Positions 37,635 to 50,339 of a DNA stretch of 64,000 nucleotides are shown piece by piece. Within the stretch, counting starts at the first letter, position 1, and each line of letters opens with the position of its first letter. The notes beneath the pieces are model-generated. The model did not search any database and was not told where the DNA came from. It saw nothing but the letters and a program-made list of their open reading frames with translations. The stretch comes from Psilocybe azurescens. Its lineage: Eukaryota > Basidiomycota > Agaricomycetes > Agaricales > Agrocybaceae. The position numbers and the translations under genes are program-made. The stretch is from NCBI GenBank assembly GCA_023853785.1, contig JAJIRX010000570.1, positions 1 through 64,000 on the forward strand, read 5' to 3'.

Positions 37635-38067
37635 TCCAGATAACCAAAAAGCGCCCATGCATGTGGTCCCAACCTCTTGAAGGACGGTCGATTTAATAAG
37701 CATATACATTCTTCCACTATCTTGTACTCATTGAACCCTGTACAATAGCAATAGCTGTGACCTCCAAACTTGGCAAGTAGAAAGGCGGCTTCACACTGTG
37801 GTGGGACACACCGGCGTTTTTCTCCTAATAATACCCTACTGTCGACATCACCGGAAAACAGATCGGCATTTTGTCTATTCATAAATGTCATGTTAACCAC
37901 GCGACAGGTTCTCAAAACAGGTCCCTAATATGCCAAGTCAAAATTGTAGTTGCTTCGAAGTTGTCGGCGAGCGGAAAGCTGTACGATTATGTACAACTGT
38001 CCTGTTCCTCGATCGTGTCGGCTAATTGAAGATATATGTATCATTTATGGCGCACGAGCGTAGACAA
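37635..38067. other. short intergenic region between convergent genes
   Basis: About 430 bases between the PRMT3 stop and the end of the first oxygenase copy. Nothing beyond 3' sequences is recognised. Confidence 0.4.
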
Positions 38068-38075
38068 GCGTCCGT

Positions 38076-39756
38076 TCAGTGCTTGAAAGTTTCTTCAAGG
38101 CGGGCTTTAATGTAACTCTCCGGATGTGATGGCCTCATGTGCCGAAGGCCTCTCAGGAGAAGCACAGCTCGGCATAGGCTGCGCAATAGCTGCGCGTGAA
38201 CCGCCCATACCATGGCAGAGGCAGAACACAATCTCACCTCAAGCTTGACATTATAGTCGACTCCAAAGAACAGCGGAATCGAGTACCGGCGGACACCGCT
38301 GCGGTTGATCACTTGATGTACAGTTGATTGAAGACATCATCTGTGTAATTGTCGGCAAAAACACCTCGTTAGTTGGAATGCTACATTGAACAGAGCAGGC
38401 ACAAGGGCCGAGGATCGACGTATTCGTCCAATACGCGAGTTGATCGCCGACGCTATGTAAGTGGAATGGGCGGTTGTCGAGTGGTTACACATACGCTTTT
38501 CCAAGGCAAAATTTTCAGCATACGTACTTTATTACGAAGGTGCCCGGTATAGGGGTGTGTTGATCCATTTTTCTCAGAATTGAGGACCTGGAGTGCTTGT
38601 ATACCTGGTTCTTGCCGGAGAATTGTGAAACACTGAAATTTTTGAGAAAGAAGCTTTCAATGAGAATGATTTACACACCTCCCAACTATTCGACAAAATT
38701 ACATGGCCAAGTTAAGTGTACAGTATGAGCAACTCGACTTACTCGGTGTGCGCGCCGATGCCAACCGCACGATCATTCACTGGGCCACTCTGAGGAGGAT
38801 AGCGTAACAATTTCATCGGAGCTGCCGCATGTTGTGTCTGCGTGAAAGATGAAGACTGAAAACTCCTACAGATAAACCAGTGTTGCTCACTTTGTCATCG
38901 AAAAAGTTCTCAGGTAGACTTAGAGCCATCGCAAACAACGGAAACATCGGTTTACCAAGATCTATTGCCGCCTGACTGCGCAATCAAGAAGTCAGTCACC
39001 GTTTTTGTATTTCACGCATGCATGCCGCGGCGAGGATATAGGATGGGATTGAGACATACTAGTATTGCATGATAGTTTCACGAAGCCCTAGGATGCTAGC
39101 CGCATCCGGCGAAATATTTGTGCCAGGCATAGCACCATTGTAACCACTATCGGTGTCGATTTGTGCTTCAGAGTTGGTTAGCTTGATGTCGGGAAGGTCC
39201 TGCCCGCCAAGCAGAAATCCTTGATGTAAGTCTCCCGCACTGTATGGATTTATGTTTGCACTGAGGAGGGGTATATATCCTTTAAAATTGGGTGACTTGC
39301 TGTTCTCTATCTAGAATTGTCAAAAATACAAAGTAAGTAATTCGAGGCATCGAACGCAGGCTTGGCCTCGTTCAGCCCTGGTTTGAGACCATACTTACTT
39401 CCATCTTTGTTTCCGTAGGAAGTCCAAAATTTTTTTGGCCATCTCGAAAGCACCTTCTATTACACTGTCTGGTATTCCATGATTTTTCACTGCCATAAAT
39501 AGTATAGACCAAAAGCCTCAATGAAAAGCCCCAGCCGACGAACCATAGAAGAATCCAACCCGCACGCAGGCGCTACGGATGTCATCGGCCAGTTTCCTTC
39601 GCTCTGTAGAATCATTGCTTATCATACCATTCAAATCTCTGAATTGCATCAACTACCGAAGCGATAAATGAGAGGAGTGTTTGGCTCTCGTACTCACATA
39701 ATAGGCATATCTTGGAAATCCATATTAATGGTGTATGGCTTGTCGTCGATTGGCAT
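38076..39756 (-). CDS. 2-oxoglutarate/Fe(II) oxygenase, copy A, several frameshifts
   Basis: Isopenicillin-N-synthase-like dioxygenase, paralogue of the gene directly upstream. Start ATG at 39756 (MPIDDKPYTINMDFQDMPI), then DDIRSACVRVGFFYVKNHG, PNFKGYIPLLSANINP, GAMPGTNISPDAASI, GIGAHTD with the HxD iron ligands, FTILRQEPGIQALQVLNSEK, and the C-terminus NRSGVRRYSIPLFFGVDYN (second iron His lies just before, in the HRV/HQV block) to SYIKARLEETFKH. Compared with copy B it has lost one base at each of about 39,430, 38,572, 38,555 and 38,328, all in short homopolymers. The IPLFFG block, however, is intact here and broken in copy B. Either a decaying duplicate or an assembly-error case. Confidence 0.75.
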
Positions 39757-40067
39757 AGGTCTATTGAGAAGGAGTTTCTAAGCGATTGCCTTGAGCTTTG
39801 AAGAAAAGAAAGGTGGAAGATGGCGTGATAAGTGCAATGACCGAGCAGCGAGCTACTTTACGTGTATCACCTATTTTAGAAGCCTTCATTTCATTTCATC
39901 TTTGAGTATCTTAGAGACACAGAACAGGCTCTTAGAAAATATATTCCCTTGTGACCTCTTTCCGAACGTCTGGTCTTGAAGAATCGTTGAAGGTGAACGA
40001 GGAAAGCATATATTTGCAATGACTGCATCTACGGCTTACAAGCCACCGGCCTCGACAATGCTGAATC

Positions 40068-41719
40068 CTAGTGATTGTACGTTGCTTGAAGGCGAGCCTT
40101 GACATATTCTCCTGCAGTAATGACTTCGTACTTCGGAGGCCTATCAGGGGATACACAGCTTGGCATAGGCTGTGCACAACCAAAAGTAACAAGCGGTTAG
40201 CCTCCTTGCTCCGCGCAACGCGAAATCTCACCTCCAGTTTGACGTTATAATCAGTTCCAAAAATAAGGGGATCGAGTACCGACGGACACTGCTTCGGTTA
40301 ATGGCGCGATGTACGGTTGATTTGAAGATGTCATCTAGACGGTACAATTGTCGCCTTAATTAGACTTCTTTACCAAAGTAGGAAGAAAGCCCAAAGACAG
40401 GCGTACTCGTCCAACGCGCAAATTGATCACCGAGGCTGGTAGTCAATAGTTATTGATAAGCCTTTTGCAGTGTAGACGGAAACCATACTTGATCACAAGG
40501 GTGCCTGGTATTGGGGGTGCATTGATCCATTTTTTCTCAGAATTGAGGACTTGCAGTGCCTGAATACCTGGTTCTTGCCAAAGGATCGTGAAACACTGAA
40601 AATTAATGAGAAAATGGAAATCTGAATAAAATAGTCTCCCATACCTCCCAGCTATTTGGAACAATGCGACGATAAGAATGGTAGGATATAAATGTCCCTA
40701 CTTACTCAGTGTGCGCGCCAATCCCGATGATACGATCGTCCACTGGGCCAATTTGAGGAGGATAGTGCAGGAGTTTCATCAAAGCTGCTGAATATTGTGT
40801 CTGAATGAAGGTGAGGAAGCTCGTGAAAATGAGAACCCCAATATATTCACCTTGTCGTCGAAAAATGTTTCTGGTAGATTAAGAGCCATCGCAAATAGTG
40901 GAAACATCAACTTCCCAAGGTTTACTGCTGCATGACTGTCCATTCGACACGTTAGCTAGCGCTCTACTATGCAGGCACGCATAAATTGACAGCGATTGGG
41001 TTGGAACGTACTAATATTGCAAGACCTTTGCATGAAACCCTGGAACCCTGGTTTCTGAAGGCCAGACATTTGCACCATCCATAACGCCATTGGCGCCGCT
41101 ATCCATCCTTTCATTGGTATTGGGAGGAGCCTCCCATCCGAATTCGAATCCTTCTTGCAAATCTCCTGCACCATCTGGGTCGTTATTCCCGCTAAGTAGC
41201 GGTGAATATCCCTTGAAGTTTGGTGTCTTGCGGTTTTCGATCTGGCAGGGTCAAGAAGCAGATGTATCAGAGTCATTATCACCTTCGCGCATCGTAGACG
41301 CACAACAAGATTCTTACCTCCATCTTGATTTCCATCGGGAGGTTAAAGAAGTTCTTGGCCATTTCGAGGGCACCTTCTGTGACACTGTCTAGGATTCCAT
41401 GGTTCTTTACTGTCAAACGGTTTAAGCAAGAGTACACGACAAGGGGCTCATGCGGGCGAACCGTAGAAAAACCCGACCTGCATGCAAGCATCCCGGATGT
41501 TATCCACTAATTTCCTTCGTTTTTCAGCGTCGTTGCTTCGTATATCTGTCAGGTCACTAGTTTTATATTGCGTTAATCAGCCACTGGGACCTCGCAGACT
41601 GTTTAAACGCGACTTGTTCGCGTCTGAGATACTTGAGTCTTGTGCTGTTCTGATACTCACATAATGGGCACATTCTGAAAATCAAGGTCGATGATTTCAG
41701 CGGTGTCGACTAATGACAT
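40068..41719 (-). CDS. 2-oxoglutarate/Fe(II) oxygenase, copy B
   Basis: Member of the DIOX_N/2OG-FeII_Oxy superfamily, substrate unknown. The ATG at 41719 opens MSLVDTAEIIDLDFQNVPI. Blocks follow over GT-AG introns: DLTDIRSNDAEKRRKLVDNI, ACMQVGFFYVKNHGI, AKNFFNLPMEIKME, KTPNFKGYSPLLSGNNDP, GDLQEGFEFGWEAPPNTNER, GANVWPSETRVPGFHAKVLQ, LMFPLFAMALNLPETFF region, RIIGIGAHTDWE with the HxD ligands, CFTILWQEPGIQALQVLNSE, the VHRAINRSSVRRYS segment, and the end CVSPDRPPKYEVITAGEYVK before the stop 40068. One break: the T5 run near 40,260 should be T6 to read IPLFFGTDYN. Probably functional. The neighbour copy shares intron positions, so the pair arose by tandem duplication. Confidence 0.82.
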
Positions 41720-43536
41720 AGAGCGTTGGTGAGGTAGCTATGACGATAGTTATGTATTGAGGTCGGGGTGTGATGATGGGCTGAATGATAGCTAACTTAG
41801 GGGTTAAGCCAAACTCGAGCTTGTTATGCCATGCCCGATATGGCCGAACAATCTGCCAAACTCAAGCTGCGGTCTCGTACGTACTATAGAGTCCAAGGCC
41901 AACGTTTGGACGTGTATTAACCATATGAGGATGCAAAAGCTGAACTGCACTGCTCAAAACGGTTCGCTTTCACTTATGAGCGTTGACTTAAACAGTTTTT
42001 GGTTTTTGGTCGCATACGAGGGCATGGAGAAGTTACAGACTTAATCAACAACAATGGACGAATACGAGGATAATGGGTAGCCTCACTTAATTAACATTGC
42101 TGGAAAGGCGAGGATATCCATGGAGCATATCACCTGTTGTTAGTATGTCCCTTGTTGTTAGATTTTTCAATGGGACCAGCAATGAGAAAAGGCAGACTCT
42201 GAGTAAAACTGTACCGAGATACAACAGAGTTCTGAAGGTATACAGTTCCAGTGTGTTTCTGGAGAAGGTGCCTAAATATGGTAGAACCTCAACCGGCACG
42301 AACATTTCCATCATGTACGAAAGCGAAGACAATTGAGAAACACGGCTTCTCGACGCTCGGAAACATATCACAGTATTTGTTGGACACTCGCACACCAAAG
42401 GACCGTAGAACATGTGAACAATTCAATCAAAAACGAGCAAGGCCACGCAGTAATATCGGTTCTCCACCAACTGCCTGTCGACACAGACCAACAGACACCC
42501 TTCATATATTAAGTTTTATGGGTCCTGTCGTTGCGAGCTATTCAATTGTGATCATATCATCTGTCACGAGGGCAGTAAATGAACATCTTTGAGATAGCAG
42601 AACCATATCCAGTCATCGGATCTTATGAACAGTAGAAAGAAGTACTTACCTATCATGGTATATTGAGATGCAGCAGCACAGATGACTCTTTAATACCAAG
42701 CTTGGGTCCTGAAGTACATGAGGTCCGTCAGGTGTGGCTGGTCTGGGGTGACCAAGAGACACAGGTACACTGGTGTCATAGATCATGGGCAAAATAATCG
42801 ATCCTTGAATTAAAGAATCTACTAGGTATGTCAAGTATTAGTAAACTGATGTTGGCGATAGGAACAAAGATTTACACTGTATACATAGAAGAAGCATGAT
42901 ACCGTCATCTGGAAGAGATCACCCAAGGCAAACTCGATCTAAACCGAAACAAACTTCCGGCTAAGATCTAATATCCGAGGTAGACGCACTGGGAGACAGC
43001 CTATTCTCGAGCTGTGAGAGCACCTCTGAGCACCTGGCCAATGTAAATCCTATTTGTTTCCTTGGTTGGTCAATCCGAAATTTGAATGGTCATGCTGGCA
43101 GCTGACAAGGCGTGGCTTGGCAGATACGCGTTCTATCAGAGAACCTGAGAGAAAAGCCTTAATCATAGTCAGTTTTGTAGATAACTTCGCGCACAAGAGG
43201 AGGAAGACATAATAAGAGTGGAAGAAAATGGAGAAGACCATTCAAGTTGGACCGTGACGCCTCGGTTATCATTGACGCGCCGACGGTACGAGCACGTGAC
43301 TCATTCAAGCAATCCCTTTACTGATTTGTCTTTTTATTCTAGTTCTTTATCCTGATCCCCGGTTCTAATCTGCAAAGGTTTTTTTGCGACTTACCTATCC
43401 TTTCAGAAGATATCAGATATATAGCATACCCTCTGTAAAGGTTCGTCTTCGTTTTCACCCCTTCAAAATTCTCATTGCACGTTCCTTGCACGCTGCAATT
43501 TTTCGAACATCACAATCTAACTTTGAAACGCTAGGA
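41720..43536. other. intergenic region with unassigned minus-strand frames
   Basis: Frames at 42087-42413, 42646-42834 and 43050-43241 on the minus strand could be fragments of one spliced gene (for example ILPMIYDTSVPVSLGHPRP), but I recognise no family and cannot connect them. The importin promoter lies at the right end and includes a CACGTG hexamer near 43,293. Confidence 0.35.
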
Positions 43537-46500
43537 ATGGATCTTCAGGTTCTATCTCAACTTTTTGCTACGACCTACAATCCCGATCCAAATGTTCGCA
43601 AAGCTGCTGAACTCGAGATTCGCAAGGTGAGTTTATAGTCCAGTGCTCCAGCCGCCAATTTTTTTTTACTCGAACCGGATGCCTATAATCCACGAGATTG
43701 GAAGCTTGAATGGGTTCAAGTTGGGCAGATAATGTATCTGATATATTCTTTTTATTCCAGATTGGAAACCAGGATGGCATGATCTCTTCCATTCTCAGAA
43801 TCATCGCAGCTGATAACATCGATCTGTGCGTATGCGACGCGTCTTTTGACTGTAATGTTGCTTATATGCCTCTTTATTCTGCAGTGCCACACGCCAGTCA
43901 TGCGCTGTATGGCTTAAGAACCGTATTCATAACTCATATTCCATTGAAACATCACGTAGACCTGACGTGGTTGTGATTGGCCCTACTGAACGCGAGGCCC
44001 TTCGCATCAATGTTCTCCCTCTCCTCGCCGCCTCTCCCTCGCGAAGCATCTCTCTCCAATTGGCAAATACCCTCAAATCCGTTGTGGCACACGATTTCCC
44101 CACCAATTGGCCCAGCTTGGTCCGTGAAATAAAGCAAATGCTTGTCAGCTCCAATGTCAGAGAGGTTCATGCAGGATGCATCGCCACTTTGGAGGCTGTC
44201 AGAGCCTTCCGATTCAGACAAAAGAACGATGCTTTGCCAGTTCTCATCGAGGAATTATTCCCTACTCTAGTCAGCATCGCTACCCAAATGATGCAGCAAC
44301 CCCCAAGTACGGCTCAGGATATCCCAACGATGCTCCATCTCATCCTGAAAGCATATCGTACCACTATTGTCATCAATCTTAGTGTTCATCAACAAAGTGC
44401 CGCCAGCTTGGTTCCCTGGGGACAACTTCTTTTGCTGTTGTCAATTTAAGATTGCCCAAGGACGCCGTCCCAGAGGATGTCGAGGAAAGAGAGAAATGCG
44501 AATGGTGGAAAGCTAAGAAGTGGGCCTATGCCGTTTTGGGCAGGCTGTTCCATAGGTGTGTGCTACCCTTTCATTTCTTTGATCTCTTTCTAATTCTGTG
44601 TAAGATATGGAAACCCTTCACAGATGCCTTCCACCCTTCAAGTCGACTACATCGAATTTGCGAAACACTTTATTGTCGCTTTTGCTCCTGAAATTCTCAA
44701 AATTTACTTCCAACAAGTCGAATTATATGTCTCAAACCAAGAATGGCTTTCGAGCAAATGCCAATATCAAATCTTCCAGTTCTTTACTGAATGGTTAATT
44801 TCTTCTCATACGTCGCATTGTGCTGTCTTTAATGTGATCATTTAGCGTCAAACCAAAATCGACTTGGGTTCAGCTGAAGCCTCACTTTGACAGTCTTGTA
44901 TCAAACTTTGTCTTCCCTCAGCTTTCTTTCAACGAACAAAGACGCGCTTTATGGGAGAGCGATCCTGTTGACTACGTCCGCGTCTCAGTTGGTAGGCAAA
45001 TCCGACATCGAATATGCTTGACACCTGCTGATTGACGATCTGTTACTTATCAGATGAATACGAAACGTTCACAACCCCTGTTGCAGCAGCTACCACCTTC
45101 CTCCTCTCGCTTGCTGGAAATAGGACCAAGGCCACCTTCTTGCCTATCCTTGGATTCATTAATTCTATCCTTCGTGTCCATGGTCCTCCCGAGCAGAGAT
45201 TCGGTGCTCTGAATATGACAGCCGCTTTGGGCCGCCAGATCATGAAGCATCCAGAGGTGAAGAACAACATGGAGCAATTCATGTTGCAGTTCGTTAGCCC
45301 TGAGTTGGAAAGCCCTGAGCCATACTTGAGGGCTATTGTAAGTCCATTTCATCGTTTTCCCCTTCAGCTTGTTTCATAGCGCCGCTGTGTATTTCTCAAG
45401 GCTCTCGAGATTTTGGGGACAGTTACTAAACAAGGACTTGTTTGGTCGTCTGAAGAAACTTTGAGCAAACACTTCCAGGCCGTTTTCCGTGCCCTTGATG
45501 ACGATGAATTCCCCGTCAAGGTTCAAGCCGCCCTTGCCCTGACCGAATTGATCATAGCACATGAGTCTGGTAAGCAGTAATTTGTGACAATAGCTCTATC
45601 TGAAAGGATACTGATCTTGTCCCTCTTCCCCTCTTCTCGTCATCTCCGGCGGTACTCATTATTTACCCATCTATGAATTCCGCCGGCTTGTCCTGGTTAC
45701 CCTCTTACCACATGAACACAAATAGTCCGCGTCGCCGTTGCCCCTCAAGTTGGCAAAGTCATTCAAGGTACATACCCCCTTTGCCCTCAATTTACTCATT
45801 TAACACATCCATTACCTTCTTTGACTTACGCCGTATCTATCTACGATACTTTGTACCCCGCTCTGTTCACCGCTCTTTTCGTCATTGGCTTTTTGTTATG
45901 GCAATGTCTTCATAGATCTACTCAAAATGTCCGATGAAACCGACCTGGACATCCTCAACAACAGCATGGAGGTCATGGTCGACCAATTCCAAACTGAGCT
46001 TCTTCCGGTTGCCGCCATGCTCACTGCTCGTCTCGTACGTTTTTTATCTAAAGATTTCTTTACCTATACTTACGAAACTGATTAATTTAGTGCGAATCAT
46101 ACATGCGACTTGCAAGGGAAAGCGCAGTTCATGATCATCTTGAGGACAATACCGATTTGGATACTCTCCTTTCGGATGTAGATGACGATAAGACTTTCGC
46201 GGCTATGGGTGTCGCAAAGACCATTAGCACCGTGTGTTTGTCATCAGACTACGCGTTTCGGGGTGCTAAAGATGATTTTGATTGTAGATCATCTCCTCTG
46301 TCGACAGCTCGCCTGAAATACTATCTCAAATTCAAGAAATCGTGATCCCTATCATCGTGTTCTCACTCGAGAACAGACTTCTTGGTCAGTTTTTTCTATT
46401 ATTTCTGTCGCAATACCTTATCGTCAATGTTTCAGACCTGTTCGATAACATGTATGAGTTGGTCGATAGCTTGACATACAAGCTCCGATCCATCTCTCCC

Positions 46501-47897
46501 TCTATGTGGCCCGTGTTCGAGTTGACGTACAGGTTATTCAAGCATGAAGCTGTGGATTTCCTTGAGGTAAGTTGACGAATGGTTTTCATTTACTATCAAA
46601 TGATATTGACGCGCTTCATCGTCGTTATAGAAATGTTACCTTCTCTGGATAACTTCCTCTCCTATGGCGCTGATGTCATCAAGGCGCGCCCTGAGTACAA
46701 GCAAATGGTAGTTGATATTTACACCACTTCAATCACAAATGAACAGCTTGGAGAGAATGACCGTGTTAATGGTTCAAAATTGGCTGAATCCCTCTTGCTC
46801 AACCTGCGTGGAGGAATCGACGATGTGGGTATCCTGTTGGTTCTGAGATAACGTTTGCTTATTGACATCCACTTCTTAAACAGTATCTTCAACCCATTAT
46901 TGCCACTGCCCTTGCTCTTGTAGACAAGACAGAGACTCCTTCCCTCCGCCTTGCTAACCTTGAAGTTCTCATCAACGCAGTCCTCTACAACCCTTCTGCA
47001 GCGTTGCACCTCATGGAGGCATACAAGTCTGGGATGGCTCGTCTCTTCTTCGATCGGTGGTTTGTTGCCATCAACACCGATAGCCGTTTGCCTCGCGTTC
47101 ACGACAAGAAATTGAGTCTTTTGGCGCTTTGCGCTCTTATGGAGATGACCCCTGATTCTGTGCCTGAGACCGTACGCGATGGGTGGCCGGGCATCGTTGG
47201 TGGCGCATTGAAAATATTCAAAACATTGCCAAAGGCAATCGAAGGTTCGTTCATGGTCCTCCATCGGTAATGTGAAAGGCATTTAAACATAGTCTGTCAG
47301 ATCGCAAGAGGCTCGAAACCCTTCTTCAGGAAGACTCTGATGACGAAGAGGAAACTGAAGATCAAGCCTTAAACTTGGATGCCGATGATGGTTTGTCATG
47401 TTTTTTTCTGGGTTTATAGTCATCGGCTCAAAGTTCCGAATGTTAGAGGATGTGTGGGATGAAGACTCCGCTTATATGGAAATGCTTGCACGAGAGGTAT
47501 ATATTTACTAATTACATTCCCATGCTCGTGTCTTCTAATCTTGTTGTCATTTCAGGGTGCCCGACTCCGAGAAAAATCAGAAACCGACTCTAATCTGGAA
47601 GAAGAAGAAGAAGACTCAGACGAGGAGGACGAAGATATTGACGAAGAGCTAGGCTATATCAGCCCATTGGAAAATATTAACCCCTACGCATCATTCAAGC
47701 AAGCTTTGACCAGTAAGTTTGACTCGAATTGCTGTCTCCATCCATTTTTGCGTTGTCTGATTCCCATAGCTTTCCAAATGCAAAACTCTCCGAGCTATCA
47801 GGCGGCTACGACAGCTCTTGACATCGAGCAACAAACCTTGCTCATGGAGGTTATGCGAATAGCCGAACAGGAACAAGCCCCTCCATCTTCAACTTAA
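43537..47897 (+). CDS. importin-7/8-type karyopherin (Nmd5/Sxm1-like)
   Basis: Nuclear import receptor of the importin-beta superfamily, carrying ribosomal proteins, TFIIS or similar cargo in a Ran-dependent way. Eighteen exons from 43537-43626 to 47770-47897. The N-terminus has the importin domain (NPDPNVRKAAELEIRK, then LATRQSCAVWLKNRI and EREALRINVLPLLAASPS). HEAT-repeat blocks include DFPTNWPSLVREIKQML, FPQLSFNEQRRALWESDPVD with YVRVSVDEYETFT, ALGRQIMKHPEVKNNMEQF and DLLKMSDETDLDILNNSMEV. Near the C-terminus is the typical acidic stretch with EEEEEDSDEEDEDIDEELGY. One extra T is needed in the TTTT run near 44,430 (LLF|AVVNLRLPKD), and one base is missing at the exon start near 46,631. Expect about 1030 residues. 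Confidence 0.9.
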
Positions 47898-50339
47898 ATG
47901 GAATCTGGTGGAATGACCAGTTTCGCAGTATATCTTTTGGATGACGGTTGTCACAGTCCCTCTCTATTCATTTCGCTTGTCCCGTTTGTATTTCCCGATT
48001 CTTTTATGTTCTATAACCATCATGAATTTATGACTCCTTGGATTCTCAATGTTTATTCGGCCCGTTTGCTCCGTGGGTTCTGTTTTTTTTTTTGCTAGGC
48101 GGCGATATTCAATGAATTCGAATTCCCTCCACCTGACCGAACCTTTTCGTTTGACTGCATCCGCTAACGACGTTTCTCTTTTCTGGTCGTTCAGATGATC
48201 CTTTCTCCAGCGTAGTTACCCGCAGATTATCCTATTTTACGCACTTTGCACATGCAGCAAGGTCGTTGTATGTGCGGTCGGGCAACATGCTCGTCAAAGC
48301 AAGAGCTTCCCAGAAATATGACGACGGGCCGCTGAATGTTTGCCGTCAGCAGGTTTGCTCTAGAAGACATGTACGTTGTGCGATTCACCTAAGAATATTC
48401 AGTTTTTGGATATAAATCGTTTCACTGAGGACATTGACAACGTTATCCTGCCATAGAATTCTGGAATCCGGTAAAATGTTCTGGCTCCTGGCTTCAAGCT
48501 TTGTCTTTTTTCTTTTCCGCGCAATCCGTCCATGCCGTGACAACTTTCACCAATCCTTTGAAAAACCCCAATGGATCTGATCCTTTCATCATTCATGATT
48601 CTGGTTTTCATTACCTCACAACTACATGGAAAAATTACAGATTACACGGGCCACCACAATAGCAGGTCTCAAAACAGCAATTCCGATAACCATTTATTCA
48701 AGTACCGCATAGTCGCGATGCTGTAACATGTGGACTCCTGAGATTCATGAAATTGGGGGAATGTTAGTCATACCGGTCTTTTCGTGTGCTTTTGAAATCT
48801 GTGATCTAATCTATACGCACTCTTCGGTTAGGACATTTATTTTACTCCTGGGAAAGCATAGATCTAGGCGGCCAGCGTGCTCATGTTCCACAAGGTCAAG
48901 ACAATATTATCTCATTCTTAAAGACATCACTGACTCTATTTATATTCCTCTCCGTGATCTTCTGATAATGCGGCCAATAATCAGGGGTCGCAGCTAACCC
49001 AAATGGGTCATATACCTACAAGGCACAATTAGCGCCCACAAACAGCCCCAACGCCTGAGTTATCGATGGCAGCGTGCTCACCATCTCTGGGGCCAACTAC
49101 TTAGTTTTCTCTGGTCTCAGTCCTAATAATTTGCAAAGTCTCTATATCGCACCAATGACAAATGAATTCACTGAGGTTGCGATGTCGTTGATCTCGGAGC
49201 CCACTTTGTCATGGGAGATAGTAGGTATGCCAGGCAAGCTCAAATCTAGATTGTCTCATATTTAGCTTGGTCACTCACTTCTCCACCAGTCAATGAAGGA
49301 CCTGCTACTCTCTATAATGGGACCAGGGTCTGGCTATCTTACTCGGCCATCTAATGCATTGATATTATTATAGTTAATAGTTACTGAATGACTCGTCACT
49401 CATCCTTTAACAGGCTGGACACCAGCTTATTCTATTATGCTCCTGTAATAAAATATGGGTAGTCCGTTGTCCGCATCCTCCTCCTCCAGGGTCAAATCAG
49501 GACCTGTCTTCACATTTGCCAATGGAGATTTTGGACCCGGACATAACGGCTTCTGAAGTCTGGATGACACTAGGCAGGGAGACATGGGTAGTATATCACG
49601 CGAGCGAGAGCGATCCAGCCAAATGCAATGGCAGTCGAGTCACTACGGCGCAAAAGTAAGTAATAATAACCTTGAGGGTGTTTATCTCATGCTCTGCCCT
49701 CTTCAATGTTATGGGGTTCTACACATGATTGGTTATTGATCTTAAAGGCGGTGCCCTGTCTTTGTTTTTTTTTGCATCGTTGTGATCATAGGCTTATCTG
49801 GCGCACGAACGGTAAGCTAACGCGATTACCACTCTCATCCACAAATCCTGTGATTCTGATTTGATTCTGTGTGCTTGCAGGAGAACCTTCTTTCGGAAGC
49901 CCTCGGTCTCTAACCGATTTGGTCCCAATCCCTTCGGGTGATGGTTCGTGAATGGAACACTGCATCCGTTTTCATTGATATCCATTATGGCGGATGGCGG
50001 AAGCCTTAGTGGGTCTGAAATGAGGCATCCGTAAGAGCGCCCCGTACTTCGTCATGGACTCGTGTTGTACCCAAGAACTAATTTGCAATACTATCTCAAT
50101 TCGGAGAGTATGGCATCAGCAGCTGGACAAGGTGGGTTCGAACTATCTTTAGATAACTTGTTCGTGGCTCTTTCAGTTCCTTTTACGAGTCAAGGTTGCA
50201 TGGAGGGATGCGATATTTCGAGATAGGGTGCGTTACAACTTTGGAAAAATCCAAGCCACCAAAGGAAGCCATGACGCTCATGAAAGTATATGCTCCATAT
50301 CATCCATACCTAGTTCATTAAAGCCTGGGAGGGCCTGAT
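47898..50339. other. intergenic region, one possible tiny gene
   Basis: About 2.4 kb. Most of it shows nothing. A weak three-exon model on the + strand starts at 49521 (MEILDPDITASEVWMTLGRE), crosses GT-AG-like junctions near 49,652-49,790 and 49,811-49,880 and ends near 49,950 (LVPIPSGDGS). No homologue comes to mind and it may be chance. Confidence 0.3.

Noticed and set aside
46719..47282. 187-codon antisense frame within the importin gene
   Set aside because: A shadow of the well-supported importin exons.
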